A stretch of 64,000 bases of DNA, from assembly GCA_965153455.1 (NCBI GenBank), contig OZ234500.1, forward strand, positions 14,445,579 to 14,509,578. The letters run 5' to 3'. Under the pieces are notes generated by a model that was not told where the DNA came from, searched no databases, and was given only the letters and a program-made list of their open reading frames with translations. A program made the translations under genes and the position numbers. Source of the stretch: Sphagnum compactum. Lineage: Eukaryota > Bryophyta > Sphagnopsida > Sphagnales. How positions within the stretch are numbered: the stretch's first letter is position 1; every line of letters begins with the position of its first letter. Positions 46,811 to 58,550 of the stretch are shown one piece after another.

Positions 46811-47599
46811 GCTGAGTAGCAAAAGTAGATAGGCTTTTGGGATCGGGTTTGAGAGAGGGGCAACATAAATTGAGAAAACAATAGTGAGTGGAGTTATTAG
46901 GGTTTGAGAGAGTAGGAATAGTGGCAGTACTATTAGTAGTAGCTGTGTTTAGGATAGGGCAAGGTTGAGCGATCAAGGCAAGGCAAAGTGAGACAAGAGC
47001 AAGGCAGATTGAGCAGGGTAGTTGAGTAGGGCCCTTGAGCAGCAGCATACAAGCAATGACAAATCCATAGCCGGGTCCACTCGCTATTCCCACCCATTCT
47101 TTGAGTTTTCATGAGTCTATTGCCATGTGTCTTCTTCTCAAAAAAATTCGCTTTGTTTGTAAGTACACCTCTTTTGGAGCAATAGTTTCAAGGTTTGAAG
47201 GGGACTAAGGGGGTTTTTGAGATTGAAGTTTATAGTCCGAGTTTTAGATCAGATATGTTAGGCCAGGGATAGGCATGGCAGACCTTGCAAATTATTCGTC
47301 TCTCAAGCATTGTCGAGCATCCCAATTGTCCAAGCCGTCCCAATAGGCACCCGATGGAAAGTCAACTGCCAGCTTTCCCTTATGCCTAGATGTGCTCTAG
47401 CTTCTATCCATCCGCCCATCATTCCCATCCCTCCTAGTTTACCTCGGCCGATCCCCTCACCCTCTTTAAGTGCATCGGCCCCCTTTCCCTCTCACTCACC
47501 ACACCCACTAAAAGCTTTTCATGTATCCATCATGCAATCCTCTCCTCCACAACCTCATGTTCCATATCCCTTTTGCAGTCGTCTATTCAATGTAGGGGG
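46811..47599. other. Intergenic DNA, possibly the 5' part of the retroelement relic
   Basis: From about 47.31 kb a proline-rich plus-strand frame runs toward the reverse-transcriptase relic and may be its decayed N-terminal region. Evidence is limited to position and orientation. Confidence 0.3.
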
Positions 47600-49567
47600 G
47601 GTTTAGCATGGCACCAACTTTCATGCACCGCTCATATGTCTCAGGGGGAATGTTGCCCCCAACTTTGTCATGTTCTCCTCCCTCTTCAACATGGACATGG
47701 ATTGCATCCATAGACATCATTGATGTTTTCTATTTGGGTTTACCATGTTTTCGTTCTTACCATCATATCCCATATGCACTTCGAATTGATGTTCAGCGAG
47801 CTTTGCATATCCCTTTATCTTGATTCGCATCCGACCCTTCCAATGTTGCAACATGGCACGTTTTTTTGTTATTCCTTTTTTGGTGTTTATCCTTTCTTCC
47901 ATGGGGTGGTGAGAAAGGCCACCAAGATACTTGCGCTTGCTTATGTCAATACATGGGTAGCAACTAGGAGGCATTACAAGAAGAGCACACGATTAGAGCA
48001 TTCGTTTTAACTTCTCGCAAATGTTTGGAGTCAACTCTAGATCCTACCCCACCTCCATCAGCATGATTGTGCCGCACACGGGCCCTTGCTCATGTAAAGG
48101 AATATTCTTGAACAACACGCACATTAGCTCCAAACACACCTACAACCCCATTTAATAAGACCACGAAAGTCCTTTGCCTTCTCCACCCACCTATTGAGGT
48201 TGATCTCCCCTGTTTTGTTAATGATTTCCATCCTGAGACGGAAGTTACTTTAGATCAGAAACATTTGTCTTTGTCTTTGCTTGTTCACCACATTTTTTTT
48301 CTAGTGGCCCTTCAGGTATGGTGTATGCACTTTTACAAAACTATTTTGTCCTAGGTGATTTTGCGAATGGCTTTGACCTCTTCTTCGAAATATGTGGGCA
48401 CATTATTCGAGGTCATGTTCCACCTTCAATATCACCTTTTTTTTTTGCATCTTGATTCTTAGCATTGGAAAAGCAATATGGAGGCATACATCCCATCACG
48501 ATCAATGAGGTGACCTATCACTTGGTTGCTCGCACTCTAGTAATTCAGTTTAGGGATGCCCTCGCGGAGGATTTTAGTCTTCATCAGTTTAGTGTAGCGA
48601 CTCGTGGCAAATGTGAGACAGTGGTTCATGACGTCCAAGCGATGTTAAATTTGCACCCAAATTGGGTGGTGCTACATGTGGATGTTTGTAACGCCTTCAA
48701 TTCAATGTCACGATTAGCCATTTTTCAGGAGTTATGATCTTTGCCCGATTTTTTAGATCGATTCTTCCCATTTGTTTGACAATTCTACACACACCCATCC
48801 CACTGTATTTTTCATAGGCTTTCTGACATGGGGATATCATAATCATTTCATTGAAATTAGGTGCACGATAGGGGGACCCATTGGGAGGAACGTTGTTTGC
48901 TTTGGCTCACCTTCACATTTTTCACCCTACAACAACAACCCACCTTACTTGTGTTTTCCCCTCTTTGGTGCATGATACACATATAGTAGGTCCTGCATCA
49001 AATGTGGTTCTTGCGTTTTTACGATTGCAGGAAGAATTATCAGCATTAGGTTTTTTAATGCAGCCAGCAAAGTGTGAAACTTGGTCTCCTTAAGGGTTGG
49101 ACCACTCTATATCACTTCCTCTTAGCTTTCTTACTCCCAACTCGGGTTTTTATATTTTAGGTGCACTAGTGGGATCCACATCATTTGTTGAATTGTTTGT
49201 GGTTGAAATTCTCCATGAGGATCTCAAGACGATATTTAATTTCCTTATGCTTGCAGATCTTCAGGCGGCTTTTGCAATGCTTACATTGTGTTACGCCCAA
49301 TGCCTAGGCTACTTATTTTGTACAGTGTTCCCATCTCCAAGTATTTTGCAACATTATGTTGAGTTCGATACTTATACCATAGCTACGTTGGAAAAGTTAT
49401 TTAGTGCGAGATCTTTTAGTGGTTCTATTTATCACCTAGCTCATCATCATGCCGCTTTTCCTGCTTCTTTGGGCGGGTTTGGCCTTCCTTTTATGGTTTG
49501 GACTACTACCCCTACATTCTTGGGGTGTTGGGCATTGATCGCTTCTCCATTTGTCACAAAAGGGTAA
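47600..49567 (+). pseudogene. Decayed reverse-transcriptase element (non-LTR-like)
   Basis: The plus strand encodes an RT-like polyprotein in broken frames. An N-terminal domain (CFRSYHHIPYALR, then LFWCLSFLPWGGEKGHQDT) comes first. It is followed by SSGPSGMVYALLQNYF and GHIIRGHVPPSI, then GGIHPITINEVTYHLVARTL, HQFSVATRGKCETVVHDV and HVDVCNAFNSMSRLAIF. Next is GAR-stop-GDPLGGTLFALAH, with TAG inside the conserved turn, then CVFPSLVHDTHIVGPA and a long C-terminal region. The first catalytic Asp survives in HVDVCNAFN. The second motif, expected as A-D-D, reads V-H-D, so the enzyme is inactive. A frameshift sits at the T-run near 48293, stops lie at about 48735 and 49091, and there is another shift before 48881. 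No LTRs are visible, and the RT motif order suggests a non-LTR element. Confidence 0.8.
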
Positions 49568-50599
49568 GTCAGACCCATCCTCCACCTGTTCTCTCCGATC
49601 GATCCCTAGATGTCAAAAATTATGTTGCATCTGGAATTTTCTTAGGGTTGTAAGAATTCGGGTGTTTTGCCATTAAGGTTGCATTCCAAAAACCTGAATC
49701 TAATCTCTTCACCTAAAACCCCACTGCCCCCTTTTTTCTCCCTGATAATCTGTACCCAAATTTGCTTGCACTGATCACAATATTAGGTATTGCAGTCTGC
49801 ACAGAGGATTAAGTTTGTGGCTATGATGGTGTTGTGGGTCTGACAGGTTTTGCTCGATTGCTACAGTAGGCTAACAACGAGGGATGCTAATGGCATAGCT
49901 GTTTGATTTGGAGCCCAAGCCAAAATACGGGGTGGCCAGATAGCCAGATGTTTCAATATGTGGGATATATTAGGTAAGCTTCATTAAGTTTAGTAGGATG
50001 GTGTGGTGATTGAGGCACTAATGATGCTTAGATACAACAATTGATGTTGTGTTATATTTTGTTCCAACTAAAAATTATTTCAGCAAGAAATCTTCTGAAA
50101 GGTGTCTGGCCAAGGGGCAGCTATGGCAGGTATTTGTGGGTGCAAAGGAGTAGCGAGTGCATTGGCATTGCCAAACACGTTTTACACAACAAGCAGATGT
50201 CAAAATTGTGGCTAATGGCATTTAAAATCTTCTGCTATGAATAATAATGATTTTGCTCTTTATCAGCAATCTACTAGGTTTTTCCAATCAAATTGAAAAG
50301 ATGAAGATGTTCCCCATTACAAAATCTGCATTATACGTATGTAGTTCTATTTTTCTGATTCAGATATACTCGACTAATTAGGTTCCTTTAGTTACATGTG
50401 ATGAATGCTATAAAATGTTGCATATATACATTGTTGTTAGTAGATTTTTGAGCTCAATGGAAAGCATTTTCCATGTCCATTTTGTGTGTGATTAGTGAAC
50501 CATGGTAACCCTAACCCTAGAACATTGTTAATTAAACCCTAAAATGCTAACCTCAATTCCTAATGTTAAACTAGGGTCCATTATTCCTTTTCAATAAAA
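49568..50599. other. Intergenic DNA
   Basis: No gene is recognised. A short AACCCTAACCCTAG text near 50510 is too brief to be telomeric. Confidence 0.5.
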
Positions 50600-51200
50600 A
50601 TGTATTTTCCAAATTATTTAACATCGCCATGTGGCATGTTTCTATTCCTTGATCTTTAGAAGATGTGGCAGATTTGAAATTTCCATTCAAATAATAATGC
50701 GACATGTGTCAAGATCCTCATTCTTGACATCTGATGAATGGGATATATCTAGGGTTTTTTAATAAATATTTAAATGCCACGATGTTCATAATGAGACATG
50801 TGGCACATTTTGATTAGCCAAACACAAAAGACGTGGCCATTTCTTGGCCATAAGATTAAAAAAATTCTAGATCATCCAATTTCATGATCTTGGAAAATCA
50901 AACCCTTTAATCAAATGCCACGTGTGTAAATCAGAAACATAGGAATTGGATGGTCCAAATATGTTTTTGGTTTTCCAAATATTAAAAACCATGCCATGTG
51001 GCAACAACCCATTAGTTAATCAGAAAAAAAACATGGCCACTCCCTATCCACAAGATCAGGAAAAACTTGATCTTACATTGTCTTACCACATGTGACAATC
51101 CCAATGTGTTGAATCCAATGACCTAGATAAATCTAGAAGGATTTAATGAAACATAATTTAAGTATTTCAATAGTTAACATGTGTCTCCACATGGTTGGAG
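50600..51200. repeat. Region rich in CATGTGGCA/ACGTGTCA words
   Basis: At least eight variants of CATGTGGCA, ACATGTGTCA, GACGTGGCC and GCCACGTGTG are spread over 600 bp. The same words mark one block of the repeat module at 26.88-27.01 and 53.13-53.26 kb, so this is probably a related, more diverged copy. Confidence 0.5.
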
Positions 51201-51439
51201 TTTGGATCCACCAAAATAGTTGCAATTTATAGTCGCAAAATGATGTATATACAATATATACTAATTTAGTCTTCATCTACCATCTAATGACGTCATCATG
51301 ATGTAATGTTTCATGCGACTATTTGTCATCTACGACTTGTCTTAGGCGACTACTAGATAGTTAGTTGTAAAATGTCTCTTTCGACTAAAAAATAGTCATA
51401 AACACCAGTTGCAAATCAAGCTTTTTCTTCTTGTGTTTT

Positions 51440-52083
51440 CTACCAAATGTGAACCATTCCTTTTGAAAATTGGAAAGGATTTTAACATTGATGATTAGAA
51501 GGGCAAAAGGACTTGAACTAATGAAAATTATTTTTATAATCCACTTGAACACATTTGGTTCAAAAGTGCTTTTGACCATGAAAATTATAGATTTAGAAAG
51601 TGTGGTTTTAACAAAAGTTGTTCATGTATATGTGATAGAGGGCATGAATGCATAATATACATGATATAAAATCAATTTGTAGTCAAAATGATTTATATTT
51701 AAAATCCAATGCTAAATGGGAAATACATAATTTTAAGTAATAAACCAACGTAAGAATGACACGTGTCATGTGTAATTGTTGGAAAAAGGTTTTTACCTTG
51801 GCACCTTTAGTTCCTTTGACTATGATTTCACCCATTTTGACTACAAATTGATTTTATATCATGTATATTATGCATTCATGCCCTCTATCACATATATATG
51901 AACAACTTTTGTTAAAACGACATTTTCAAAATCCCTAATTTTCAGGGTCAAAAACATTTTTGAACCAAATGTGCTCAAATGAATTATAAAAATAATTTTC
52001 ATCAGTTCAAGTCTTTTTCTCCTTCTAATCACCAATGTTAAAATCTTCTCCAATTTTCAAAAGGAATGGTGCACATTTGGTAG
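51440..52083. mobile_element. Large palindrome with two 251-bp arms (foldback-type element)
   Basis: The left arm 51440-51690 and right arm 51833-52083 are inverted copies of equal length, roughly 85-90 % similar by eye. They flank a 142-bp spacer. Each arm carries a 61-codon frame on its own outward-to-inward strand (from 51470 + and 52053 -), giving near-identical peptides with LMKIIFIIHL, TFGSK and VLTKVV. Shared frames are expected from duplicated sequence and need not be genes. A transcript across it would fold into a long hairpin. Confidence 0.85.
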
Positions 52084-52335
52084 AAAAAAAGGATGCTTGA
52101 GAAAAACAAGAACCATTCATTTTCAAGGTTTGAGTGCTTTGAACATGCAAAAACATTTTTTATTTGTGTCAAACTTTGAGCATGTAAACTTTGCAATTAA
52201 TGGAAAATATTCCAAAAACATTTATGACAATCCAAACTATTATGTTTCCCTTGTGATCTTTTAAACATATAAAAATGCAATTTTAAGGAGTGTCCACTCA
52301 TTTGGGTGGCTCCTTTGACTACGATTTTACCCAAA

Positions 52336-52492
52336 TGTATTTATATCTAAAATGCAGTGTTAAATGGGGTATTTGAAATACAAAATTTTAAGTTATAAAC
52401 CCATGTAAAAATGACATGTGTCATGTTCAGTCCTTGGAAAAGGACTTTTATCTTGGCACCCTTGGCTCTTTCAACCGTGATTTCACCCATTA
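52336..52492 (+). repeat. Direct second copy of the palindrome spacer
   Basis: The spacer 51691-51838 recurs here in the same orientation. Both read TTTATAT, then AAATGGG, then AATTTTAAGT, ATAAACC, ATGACA, GTGTCATGT, TTGGAAAA and CTTGGCACC, and end GATTTCACCCATT. A full ancestral element may therefore extend beyond the palindrome on this side. Confidence 0.7.
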
Positions 52493-52785
52493 ATGAAATC
52501 TTATAATTAATAAGCTAGTTAATTAATTCATATTTATATAATAATAATTAATTCCTTGATTTTTTACTATTTATGAATTTATTATTTGATAACTGATAAC
52601 TAATAACTATATAAATTGGTTAATTAATTATTATTTCAGTCATTTGTTTTTCTATATAAAAATTATTAATTTATAACTAAATGAATGAATGAATTGATTA
52701 TTTTATAATTATTAATTAAAAATTATTTAGTTTATTAAATAGTTAGTTAATTATTTATCTACTTAGTTATATAATTTACAAAATA
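52493..52785. repeat. AT-rich low-complexity block
   Basis: Dense TTAATTAATT, ATAATAATTAATT and TTATTTATCTA words, like the core at 27401-28250, directly adjoining module copy C. Confidence 0.55.
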
Positions 52786-53460
52786 AAAAAAGAACAAAAG
52801 ATATGAGATAATTTTTTTAGTTACAACTTAATTTGCAATAAAATAGTAACTTCAATTTTTAGTTTTGTTTTCCACTTCCATTTTGAGAACTATATAATGA
52901 AGAGGAAATGTTCTACACTTTCACATAAAAAAACACATGTCAATTGAAATGAACCAATTAAAGGAACTCAACCCTTTAAGGAGTTTAACCCTAAATTATA
53001 AACCTAAAAGAAATTAAAAATATTTACCTACCTAGTTCAACTTACCTACCGACCTACCTACCTACCTACTTAATTAATCCCACCTACCCACCTAAATATT
53101 GATTTTAACTGATTTTGACCAAAATTCAAAAATGTCACATGGCATTGGTATTATGCCATGTGCCACAATATAAAACCATTAAAAATAGACAATGAAAATC
53201 CACCATCTATTTTTTTAAACATTTTTTTCTCAAACCTTTTTCATTTGCCACGTGTCATTTATATGTAAGTTGCTAATTTTTATGGTAATATACATATGGC
53301 ATATAATAGTATATGGATGGTGAAGTATTTTGTTGACCATTGCAGCTAGTGTCTCATGCAACTTGTTTAAATTGGAATTAGGTAATTTTTAGTAGCAAAT
53401 GTCTTTTGCAACTAAAATATAGTTAGAAATGGTAGTTATTTTCCAATTTTCTTTTTACAA
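52786..53460 (+). mobile_element. Repeat end module, copy C (plus orientation)
   Basis: The order is GAACAAAAGATATGAGATAA; TTTTGTTTTCCACTTCCATT; ACACATGTCAATT; AACCCTAAATTATAAACCTA; AAAATATTTACCTACCTAG; a CCTACC array; TCACATGGCATTGG and GCCATGTGCCAC; a GGATGGTGAAG phrase; TGCCACGTGTCA; then GCAACTTG, AGTAGCAAATG and TTTTGCAACTAAAATATAGT. This matches copy A at 26640-27400 in reverse orientation block for block. It ends just before the integrase relic. Confidence 0.75.
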
Positions 53461-53469
53461 GTATTATAA

Positions 53470-54642
53470 GAAATGCATGAAGGGGTCAGTGGTGGCCATT
53501 TCTTGTTAGAAATCACTATTTGCAAAATCCTAGATGCCAAATATTGGTGGCCCACGATGCACAAGGATGTCTTGTAGTATTGTCAAACTTGTGACAATTG
53601 TTAACAAATTGGGAATTCAGTACAAACAAATATACCTAAACTAGTAACTTCACTACCAACAAAACCTTTCATGAAGTGGGGATTGGATTTTGTCAGACTA
53701 ATCAAACTAATCAATAGGTATGTTGGTAATAAGTACATTATAGTCACAATAGAATATGGCACCAAATGGGTGGAAGCAAAGGTGTTGTGCACTAATACAA
53801 TGATGATCACCACAAAATTCATCTATGAGTTCATTTTCACCAGGTTCGACTCTCTACTTATTCTAGTGAATGATCAAGGCAATCACTTCATCAATGACGA
53901 CATCGAAATTCTCACCAACCATTTCTTGTTATGAGACACTACATTGATCACTTACTACCCATAAGGCAATGGTCAAGCAAAATCAACCAACAAAGTCATT
54001 GGCTTGTTTTTTTACTAAGTTGGTGAATGAAAATCGCATGGATTGGGATGAACACCTACATATGGTTTTGTATGCTTATCGAATGACATTTAAAGTAACC
54101 ACTGGCCATACATGGATTCAACATGTTTATGGTCTTTGCCCTTTAATGCCTACCAAATATATGCTACCTATAAGTAATTCCAGTCTTGATCATGATTTTT
54201 CCCCCACACATATACTCACTGGTCATATGGTAAAATTAGAGCATTTGGATGAAACCTATTGGGATGCAGCAAAGTGAACAAGCATAAAGTAATCGAACAC
54301 AACATTATGGGCCTAATAACATTACAAAGTCAAAAATTTCTTTATGGGAAACATGGTTCTTTGGTTCCCTAAAGGCCAAAAGGAGCACACTAAAAAATTC
54401 AAAAAGTAATGGTTTGGTTTATACAAAATTCAATATTGCCTTCCAAATAATATTGCACTACTAGTCAACATTGACAAGTTTGAATCAAACCCCATTTTGG
54501 TGAATCTCAACAAGGTAAAATCTTATCGATATTTGGATGAAACTTCCCAAAGACTGGAGGCCATAATAGAAGGGGGAGGAGAGCACAAAGGTGATTTAAA
54601 AGAAGACCATCAAAAATCTTCTACTAAAAATGAATTTCCATG
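53470..54642 (+). pseudogene. Ty3/gypsy-type integrase and polyprotein C-terminus relic
   Basis: The frame from 53470 gives an integrase zinc-binding HHCC region (MHEG, GGHF, then CQTCDNC) with KILDAKYWWPTMHKDV between. The core follows, from MKWGLDF through [17 protein letters not shown] to [10 protein letters not shown]. Stops lie at 53575-53577, 53602-53604 and 53932-53934. A frameshift at the T-run near 54005 leads to FFTKLVNENRMDWDEHL and YAYRMTFKVTTGHT. The C-terminal tail reads YKIQYCLPNN and LLVNIDKFESNPILVNLNKV. The catalytic acidic triad is D (GLDF), D (NDQG) and then K instead of E in GNGQAKSTN, so activity is lost. The gag, protease and RT parts are not recognisable upstream; the module repeat lies there instead, so the element is truncated. 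Confidence 0.88.
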
Positions 54643-55200
54643 AAAGGTGATTTTGGTAACAATAAACCAAAAAGTACAACCTTTACCAAATTAGAACAAA
54701 TGTTTTTTAGTAAAGTACTGGGAGATTCTGGTACAAATTTACAATTAGCAAAATTCGGTTTAGAAACAAACAACGTAGATTCTGGTTTAGAATCAATGAG
54801 AAGTAATTCCGGTAATCTACTAAAGAAGATTCCACTACAAAATCACATAGCAAAGATTCTACCGCGGAACACATGGGTGTAATCATTTTGGGATGTTATT
54901 TCATTTAGTAGTTTTTCGAACCAATGCCAAAAAATAAATAGTGGATGTTCATCCATCCTCATGAAATAGTTTCATCAACTGGTGCCACGTTTACAATACC
55001 TCCCAAGAAGGCCTAAAGTTTTGTATAAAAGGGGGCACTATTATTCATTTTTTTCTCTTTCTTTTTCCTCTTGTTATTCTGCCAAAATCTACATTAGTTT
55101 GTGTTTGAAAATGAGAGGTAACATTAACAAAGAGATAACAAAAAGAATGAAAAAAAGATAGAATTTAGATTCAAAATTGAAAGGTAGTTAGCCTACACTG
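54643..55200 (+). promoter_or_regulatory. Possible remnant of a 3' LTR with TATA box
   Basis: Beyond the polyprotein tail lies TATAAAAG at 55024-55031, followed by a pyrimidine-rich tract. In Ty3/gypsy elements the 3' LTR follows the polyprotein, and its promoter has such a TATA box. I could not find a second LTR to confirm the borders, so this is inference from position. Confidence 0.3.
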
Positions 55201-58200
55201 GAAATAGAACAAAAGGAAAGAAAAAAGGAAAAGATGGTCATAACCCTTTTCAGTAATGGTAAGATTATCTTTGCCAAAATGGACAAATTTCAAAAATGGT
55301 TCACCAATAGACATGTGTAGTGGGCAAAGCAAGTGGGCATTTTCAATTTGCTTAGCATTTGATTGAGTCCTATTCAACCCTTAGTGAAGGAATTTTTGCA
55401 AGTGATTACTCGGTTCAATCTTGACATCATTGAATCAATAGTGCATGGTGTTTTAGTGTTCATCATTGAAAAAGTTGTGGCTAAGATGCTCTACCTTCCT
55501 TAATCCGATATTGTTAAGTTACTTGTGAAACCATAGACGAAAAAGGAAAAGGAAAAGGAAAGGAAGGTTGCCATTTGTCAAAAAAAATCTCCACTAGATG
55601 CATTAGTGGACCATAAGGGATGAAAAGTTTCTTTTCTCTCGAGGGCATGTACGTTGTAAAATTACTTGCATTGATTCAGGTAATCTGATTCAAGTGCGGC
55701 AAACTCACCTATGTTACTAAAAATTTATTTAGTTTGGTGGTCCTAGCAAACTAGGGGATTCAAGCAAATTGGGAAGTAGTTGTTTTCAATAATCTATACT
55801 GCAAATTACGTGATCTCTTTGCATCGGCAAAAGGAGGGGCAAGTAGAGACAACACCAAATTTGGGGTTACACAAGTGGTGGATATCCCCCTCCAAAACTA
55901 GTTTCCAATCAATCCAACATTCATAATACCGGATTCTAAATGAGAGGATGAGGCAGGTGGGCATTCCTCAAAAGGGACTCAGATTGTAGTGGGCATTAGA
56001 GCTCCTAGAAGCATTCTTGGGGTGAGCTAATTGATATCGATGATGAAATGTATACAATGCAAAAAACCAATGGGACAAATAGTTAACCAAAAAGTTTTCA
56101 ACAACCGAAATTAGAAATGTTGCCGAACCTACTCCTTACATTACAATCATGGAATTTGGGAAGATTGAAACCACAAAACTATGTATATGCTTAGGGGGTT
56201 AAAGTAGGTAGGGTAGGCTACCACCTACCTACATTTTTACGACCTACCTACCTGTCTACAAATTATTTTATAATAATATTAAAATAAATTATTTAAATCG
56301 TTTGACCAGTCAAATGGTCCAATATTCATTAGTGAAAATGACTAGTCAAATGGTCCTTATTTTGCAATCAAAAAGACCACCCCAATCACACCAAACATGT
56401 TAAAATCAACTTGTTAAAAATGACAAGGGGTCTCCCCCCCCCCCCCCCCCCCAAATTTTTTTTTTGACCAAAATTCTTGTTTTGAAAAACCAAGAATTCT
56501 AATAGTGTCTTGTCAACCTCTTTCATGAATTGCATCATCGATAAGAGGGTGAGGAAATATCGGTTGGGGAGGTATCAAAAATGGACACACCATCATATTT
56601 GTTTTTTGATGGTACTCACTTTCATGAAAGAAAAAGATTGCAAGTGTTGAAGACATTATAAAAGACCTAAAACATGACTCAAAGGATAAATTCTAAAAGA
56701 AAACATGAAATGTTGGTGTTAGATTTAACAATTAAATGCCATCATTAGTAATTATGAAAATATAAAATTCATAAATAAAAACAAAGTTATGGAAAGACCC
56801 TAAGGTCAATGAAATGGATATCATCTACATTGAATAAAACAACAAAAAGTAATTATTTAAAAAACATTTAAACACCCAAAATGAACTAGATAAAGGATCC
56901 TTTGAATGATCACCTTGCATAACAAACATAGCTATTAAACATCCCCATCATGGTTATGATGACTATAATACACCATCATGAAAATATGAAACATACAAAC
57001 AATAAATGAGTTAAATTAAATGACCTTGAACAAAATTTAGTTATTAAAATATATCACCCCTAGATATTTAGTTTATAACACCACCACATCACCTTGCATA
57101 ATTACTAATTTTTAGTAAAAATGAATGGATGTGAAACGCAAGGGACAATAATCTCATAACTTCATGTTTTCATTTTTTCTAGACACACTCAACACCTTCT
57201 TCTTGAGCAAATGATTTAAAGCTGAAATTAGATACATGCCCAACACCAATGGGAAATTCATGAATAATCAAACACTCATTATGAGACATACACTTTCCAA
57301 AACATTATCACAAAATTAAGTAGATTGAAAAAGTTATATTGTTATTTTTCTTTGACATGACAGTCCTAGATATCCAAATAATGATAATTAGTATTCTTCT
57401 TCACCATATAACTCAAAATAGTCTATTTTCACAATCATATGAAGCAAAATTTATGAAATGCAATTAGAATAGAGACCACCTCAAAATGTGATACATACCC
57501 CATCTCTTTGATAAGCAATGCAAAATGAAAATGCTAATAGGTTAACAACCACATGTTCATAAAGAAAATTTCACAATGAACCCGTAGTTAAAACACATGT
57601 GAAAATAAAATCATCTCACCTTCCATTTCTCAGTCCCTTCTCAAGTTGTTGAATGCTGTGTACAGATTTTGTGAAGGTATTGAAGCCTTTACTATCCTCC
57701 ACCATCAGTTTTCCTCCTACTTAGTTGCAAATAGTTGAATAACCCTCCAAGTTTAGAGATGGTACCATGGAAGTCTCCTTGTTTTCAAATCAATGTGAGA
57801 AGATAGTGAGCTGTGGAGAAAACTGTTTACACAATTCTTGTGATGGCTAGGATCTGTCCCAATTCTCTAACAGAGTGAAATGTCACCATCCAGAGTAATA
57901 CACTAGAATCAGACTGTAGTGTGCTGTCTAATGTCTGTCATTAGAAGGTCAAAACTTGGGTTTATTAGGACAAGTGGGTACTATAGATGAGAACATCGGA
58001 TGAGGCATTCTGATTTGTCTCTTCACATTGAATGCTCCAGCAGAAATTTATGCTAACATGGTATCTGAATTTCCCACAATTTGTGAAATGAAATCTTTTC
58101 TCCTCAATTGCAAAGCTACACTGGATCGACAGTACAAACTGCTTGATTGCATTGAATGGTTGAGGTGCATACTTACTTACTTTCAGGGGCAATATGCACA

Positions 58201-58550
58201 ATATTATGAATATTGTTACCATGTCAAGGATGAACTCTAAACTGAAGTCAGGATAATTAATGATAGAAAGTGCAAACAAGACAAGGTTGGGTAGAAGTAG
58301 AATTGACAGAGGTGGGCTATTGAGGGTTGTTTCTTCACCCTGGATGGAATATGGTTTTTGAACCTACTACACATTGGAGTGATGTCTCCAACATGTGGAC
58401 AAAGTCTAACCATGTATGTGGATACATCAGAGCAATGTAAAACATGCAAGACCACATTGGCAAGCACCAAGAATATGCAGTCTATTTCCATTACTAAGTT
58501 GCAGAGAGCTACAGTACTGATTACGACCAACCAAGGGCTTTCAACCCTTG
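55201..58550. other. Intergenic DNA with relic-like and simple-repeat patches
   Basis: The plus strand near 55.39-55.62 kb reads as a broken frame (VITRFNLDIIESIVHGVLV, stops after LYLP and KP) that may be further retroelement debris. A short CCTACC/GTAGG patch is at about 56190-56260. A run of 19 C lies at 56434-56452. The part close to 58550 should be XTH 3' UTR. No intact gene is seen. Confidence 0.4.

Noticed and set aside
50500-50530. Telomere-like CCTAACCCTAG
   Set aside because: Fewer than two full heptamer units; too short for an interstitial telomere.
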